A stretch of 64,000 nt of DNA, taken from assembly GCF_000243095.1 (NCBI RefSeq), contig NZ_AHJE01000126.1:29466-93465 (forward strand), written 5' to 3'. The position numbers and the translations under genes were made by a program. This DNA is from Cupriavidus basilensis OR16. GTDB taxonomy: Bacteria; Pseudomonadota; Gammaproteobacteria; Burkholderiales; Burkholderiaceae. Shown one piece after another: positions 61,172-64,000 of this stretch. Within the stretch, counting starts at the first letter, position 1; each line of letters begins with the position of its first letter. The notes under the pieces are model-generated. The model made no database searches and was not told the origin of the DNA. It worked only from the letters and a program-made list of their open reading frames with translations.

Positions 61172-62306
61172 ATGCATTACGAATTCAGCGAACAGCAAGC
61201 CATGATCCGCGACACCGCGCGCGCCTTCGCCAGCGAGCGGCTGGCGCCATCCGCGGCCAAGTGGGACCGCGCCGGCGAGTTGCCGCCTGAGGTGGTAGCG
61301 GAGATGGGCGCGCTCGGCCTGCTCGGCATGATCGTGCCCGAGGAATGGGGTGGCACCTATACCGACTACATCGCCTACGCGCTGGCCATTGAGGAAATCG
61401 CCGCCGGCTGCGCGGCCTGCGCCACGCTGATGAGCGTGCACAACTCGGTAGGCTGCGGCCCCATCCTGCACTACGGCACGCAGGCGCAAAAGGCACGCTA
61501 CCTGCCGCGCCTGGCCAGCGGCGAGATGATCGGCGCGTTCTGCCTGACCGAGCCGCAGGCCGGCTCCGAAGCGCACAACCTGCGCACCCGGGCACACGCC
61601 ACGGACCATGGCTGGGTGCTATCCGGCAGCAAGCAGTTCGTCACCAACGGCCAGCGCGCCGGCGTGGCCATCGTCTTTGCCGCCACCGAGCCCGAGCAAG
61701 GCAAGCGTGGCCTGTCGGCCTTCGTGGTGCCCACCGATACGCCCGGCTTCACGGTGCACACGCCGGAGCGCAAGATGGGCATCCGCGCCTCCGACACCTG
61801 CGCCATCACGCTGGACGACTGCCACGTGCCGCACGACGCGCTGCTCGGCGAGCCCGGCGAAGGATTGCGCCATCGCCCTGTCGAACCTGGAGGGCGGGCG
61901 CATCGGCATTGCCGCGCAAGCGCTCGGCATCGCCCGCTCGGCCTTCGAGGCCGCCTGCCGCTACGCCGCCGAGCGCGTGCAGTTTGGCCGCCCGCTGCGC
62001 GAGCATGCACCCATTGCCAACATGCTGGCCGACATGGCCACCGAACTCAATGCCGCGCGCCTGCTGGTGCACCGCGCCGCGCATATGCGCACGGCCGGCC
62101 AGCCCTGCCTGTCGGAGGCCTCGCAGGCCAAGCTCTATGCCTCGGAGCTGGCCGAGCGCGTGTGCTCCAAGGCATTGCAGATCCATGGCGGCTACGGCTA
62201 CCTGGAAGACTATCCGGTCGAGCGCCATTACCGCGACGCCCGCATTACCCAGATCTACGAAGGCACCAGCGAAATCCAGCGCATGCTGATCGCGCGCAGC
62301 CTCTGA
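61172..62306 (+). pseudogene. Acyl-CoA dehydrogenase, single-base frameshift near 61868
   Basis: From ATG 61172 (MHYEFSEQQAMIRDTARAFA). Conserved parts: IVPEEWGGTYTDYIAYALAI, FCLTEPQAGSEAHNLRTRA and MGIRASDTCAITLDDCHVP. At about 61868 an extra C moves the frame; removing it gives GEGLR-IALSNLEGGRIGIAA. The end HGGYGYLEDYPVERHYRDAR, with the catalytic-base region, and ITQIYEGTSEIQRMLIARSL are intact. Short/branched-chain-type enzyme of valine or fatty-acid degradation, followed by mmsA. Confidence 0.9.
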
Positions 62307-62370
62307 GCCGCATGCCTGACGACTTTCACGCCTTGCACTACCCACACCTGATATCGACGGAGACCAACCC

Positions 62371-63887
62371 ATGAGTGCCCAGATCCCCAACGCCGCCGTG
62401 CCCACCGTCAAGCTGTTGATCAACGGCGAGTGGGTGGAGTCCGCCGCCACCGAATTCCGCCCCGTGGTCAACCCCGCCACCCAGCAAGTGCTGGCGCAGG
62501 TGCCACTGGCCACCGCGGCCGAGGTCAACGCTGCCGTGGGCGCGGCGCATCGCGCCTTTGCCACCTGGCGCCACACGCCGCTGGGCGCGCGGTTGCGCAT
62601 CATGCTCAAGTACCAGGCCCTGATCCGCGAACACAGCAAGCGCATCGCCGCCATCCTCACCGCCGAGCAAGGCAAGACCCTGGCCGACGCCGAGGGCGAT
62701 ATCTTCCGCGGGCTTGAGGTCGTGGAACATGCCTGCTCGATCGGCACGCTGCAGCAAGGCGGCTTTGCCGAGAACGTGGCAGCCACCGTCGACACCTACA
62801 CCCTGCAGCAGCCGATTGGCGTGTGCGCGGGCATCACCCCATTCAACTTCCCGGCCATGATCCCGCTGTGGATGTTCCCCATGGCGATCGTGTGCGGCAA
62901 CACCTTTGTGCTCAAGCCATCGGAGCAAGACCCGCTCTCCACCATGGAACTGGTCAAGCTGGCCATCGAAGCTGGCGTGCCCGCCGGCGTAACGTGGTGC
63001 ACGGCGCCCGCGAGGTGGTGGATGCGCTGTGCACGCACCCGGACATCAAGGCGATTTCCTTCGTTGGCTCCACCGCCGTGGGCACCCACGTCTACAACCT
63101 CGCCAGCGCGCACGGCAAGCGCGTGCAATCGATGATGGGCGCCAAGAACCATGCCGTGGTGCTGCCCGACGCGCACCGCGAGCACACGCTCAACGCGCTG
63201 GCAGGCGCGGCCTTCGGCGCCGCCGGCCAGCGCTGCATGGCGACCTCGGTCGCGGTGCTGGTGGGCGCCGCGCGCGACTGGCTGCCCGAACTGGTGGCCA
63301 AGGCAGCCACGCTCAAGGTAGGCGCGGGCAGCGAGCCCGGCACCGACGTATGCCCGGTGGTGTCCGTTGCCGCAAAGCAGCGCGTGCTCGGCCTGATCGA
63401 AGCCGGCCAGCGCGAAGGCGCCACGCTGGCGCTCGACGGCCGCAACGTACAGGTGGATGGCTATCCCGACGGCAACTTCATCGGCCCGACCGTGTTTGCC
63501 GATGTGAAGACAGAGATGTCGATCTACACCCAGGAAATCTTCGGCCCGGTGCTGGTAGTGATCGGCGTCGACACCCTGGATGAAGCCATCGCCCTGGTCA
63601 ACCGCAACCCCTTCGGCAACGGCACCGGCGTATTCACCCAAAGCGGCGCCGCCGCCCGCAAATTCCAGAGCGAGATCGACGTTGGCCAGGTCGGCATCAA
63701 CATCCCCATCCCGGTACCCGTGCCCTACTTCAGCTTCACCGGCTCGCGCGGCTCCAAGCTGGGCGACCTCGGCCCCTACGGCAAGCAGGTGGTGCAGTTC
63801 TATACGCAGACGAAAACCGTCACAGCCAGGTGGTTTGACGACGCGACCGTGAATGACGGGGTGAACACGACGATCAGCCTGCGGTAA
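62371..63887 (+). pseudogene. mmsA: Methylmalonate-semialdehyde dehydrogenase (CoA-acylating), 4-bp deletion near 62990
   Basis: From ATG 62371. The N-terminus ends with EAGVPAGV, then the frame moves; adding four bases gives GVLNVVHGAREVVDALCTHP. Aldehyde dehydrogenase motifs: FNFPAMIPLWMFPMAIVCGN, FVGSTAVGTHVYN, GAAGQRCMATSV with the nucleophile Cys, and FGPVLVVIGVDTLDEAIALV. It converts methylmalonate semialdehyde to propionyl-CoA in valine and thymine degradation. Next to the acyl-CoA dehydrogenase gene, forming a typical valine-degradation pair. Confidence 0.9.
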
Positions 63888-63908
63888 TTGGCGCGGTAGC
63901 GCCAATTA
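63885..63908 (+). terminator. Hairpin at the mmsA stop codon
   Basis: TAATTGGCGC, loop GGTA and GCGCCAATTA: a ten-base perfect stem that includes the stop codon. Followed by ACCCG without a U run. Confidence 0.55.
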
Positions 63909-63925
63909 CCCGATTCGGTTCAGCC

Positions 63926-63954
63926 GTGATTCCCGCCCCCAGGGCGGGAATCAC
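63926..63954. repeat. Perfect 13-bp hairpin with CCA loop
   Basis: GTGATTCCCGCCC and its complement GGGCGGGAATCAC around a three-base loop. Resembles the short dispersed palindromes built on ATTCCCGC/GCGGGAAT found in many proteobacteria; it could also act as terminator or REP-like element. Confidence 0.5.
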
Positions 63955-64000
63955 CCCAGTGCGATGCGAAGCGAGCCGTCAAGGTGTGCCAAGGCCGTAT

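Noticed and set aside
1..64000. tRNA, rRNA, insertion sequence and phage attachment sites
   Set aside because: None recognised by inspection: no transposase-like reading frame, no terminal inverted repeats with target duplications and no tRNA-like cloverleaf were found. A dedicated search could still find one.

Overview
The window looks like a chromosomal segment of a high-GC betaproteobacterium of the family Burkholderiaceae, most likely Cupriavidus or a close relative. This rests on the GC-rich wobble positions, a monomeric NADP isocitrate dehydrogenase, a Bug/TctC tricarboxylate-type receptor, a LivFGMH importer joined to 4-hydroxybenzoate hydroxylase, and a lysine/alanine-tailed HU protein. 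The genus is an inference from gene content. No rRNA, tRNA, CRISPR array or insertion sequence was recognised.

Layout. 0-7 kb: start of icd, a small membrane protein, a DUF2760 gene followed by two Hsp70-like ATPase genes (the second with a DUF3731 tail), and a Crp/Fnr regulator. 7-11 kb: a Coq4-like gene, a tailed HU protein, a chemotaxis receptor and an FMN reductase. 11-18.6 kb: a branched-chain-type binding protein, then the leftward unit pobA-livHMGF, which suggests uptake and hydroxylation of 4-hydroxybenzoate or a related aromatic acid. 18.7-22 kb: aldo/keto reductase, a nucleotide-exchanger-like MFS protein and two small secreted proteins. 22-26 kb: a TctC receptor, DUF1446/AtuA and AtuA-tail genes, and a MarR-GNAT regulator with a clear double operator over its promoter. 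26-28.5 kb: two PilZ/YcgR paralogues, one with a sigma-28 promoter. 28.5-33.3 kb: IclR regulator, glutathione-dependent formaldehyde oxidation (adhC, fghA), a VOC protein and a GlxA-type regulator. 33.5-40 kb: a sulfonate/taurine-type ABC operon with a flavin-dependent dehydrogenase and an FAD/NAD(P) protein. 40.8-43 kb: a five-haem cytochrome c. 43.6-49.7 kb: an HlyD-RbbA-YhhJ-outer-membrane-factor exporter. 49.7-56.3 kb: a stress-flavoured accessory block with two ribbon-helix-helix proteins, UspA, an HPr-like protein lacking both phosphorylation sites, a spermidine-synthase-like gene, a YoaK-YkvA fusion and a second RpoD-type sigma factor. 56.6-64 kb: a ModA-like binding protein, LysR, a diguanylate cyclase, AraC, acyl-CoA dehydrogenase and methylmalonate-semialdehyde dehydrogenase.

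The strongest whole-window signal is damage: at least fourteen genes or remnants carry a frameshift, a small duplication or an internal deletion, while their neighbours are intact. Either the sequence contains systematic assembly errors or the replicon is decaying. The frameshifted genes are listed as pseudogenes with the position of each lesion, so that they can be restored if the lesions prove artificial.

The best candidates for undescribed biology are the DUF2760 plus double Hsp70 cluster, the stress block around the second sigma factor and the non-phosphorylatable HPr, the pentahaem cytochrome fusion between Fnr-like sites, and the palindromes near the two ribbon-helix-helix genes.
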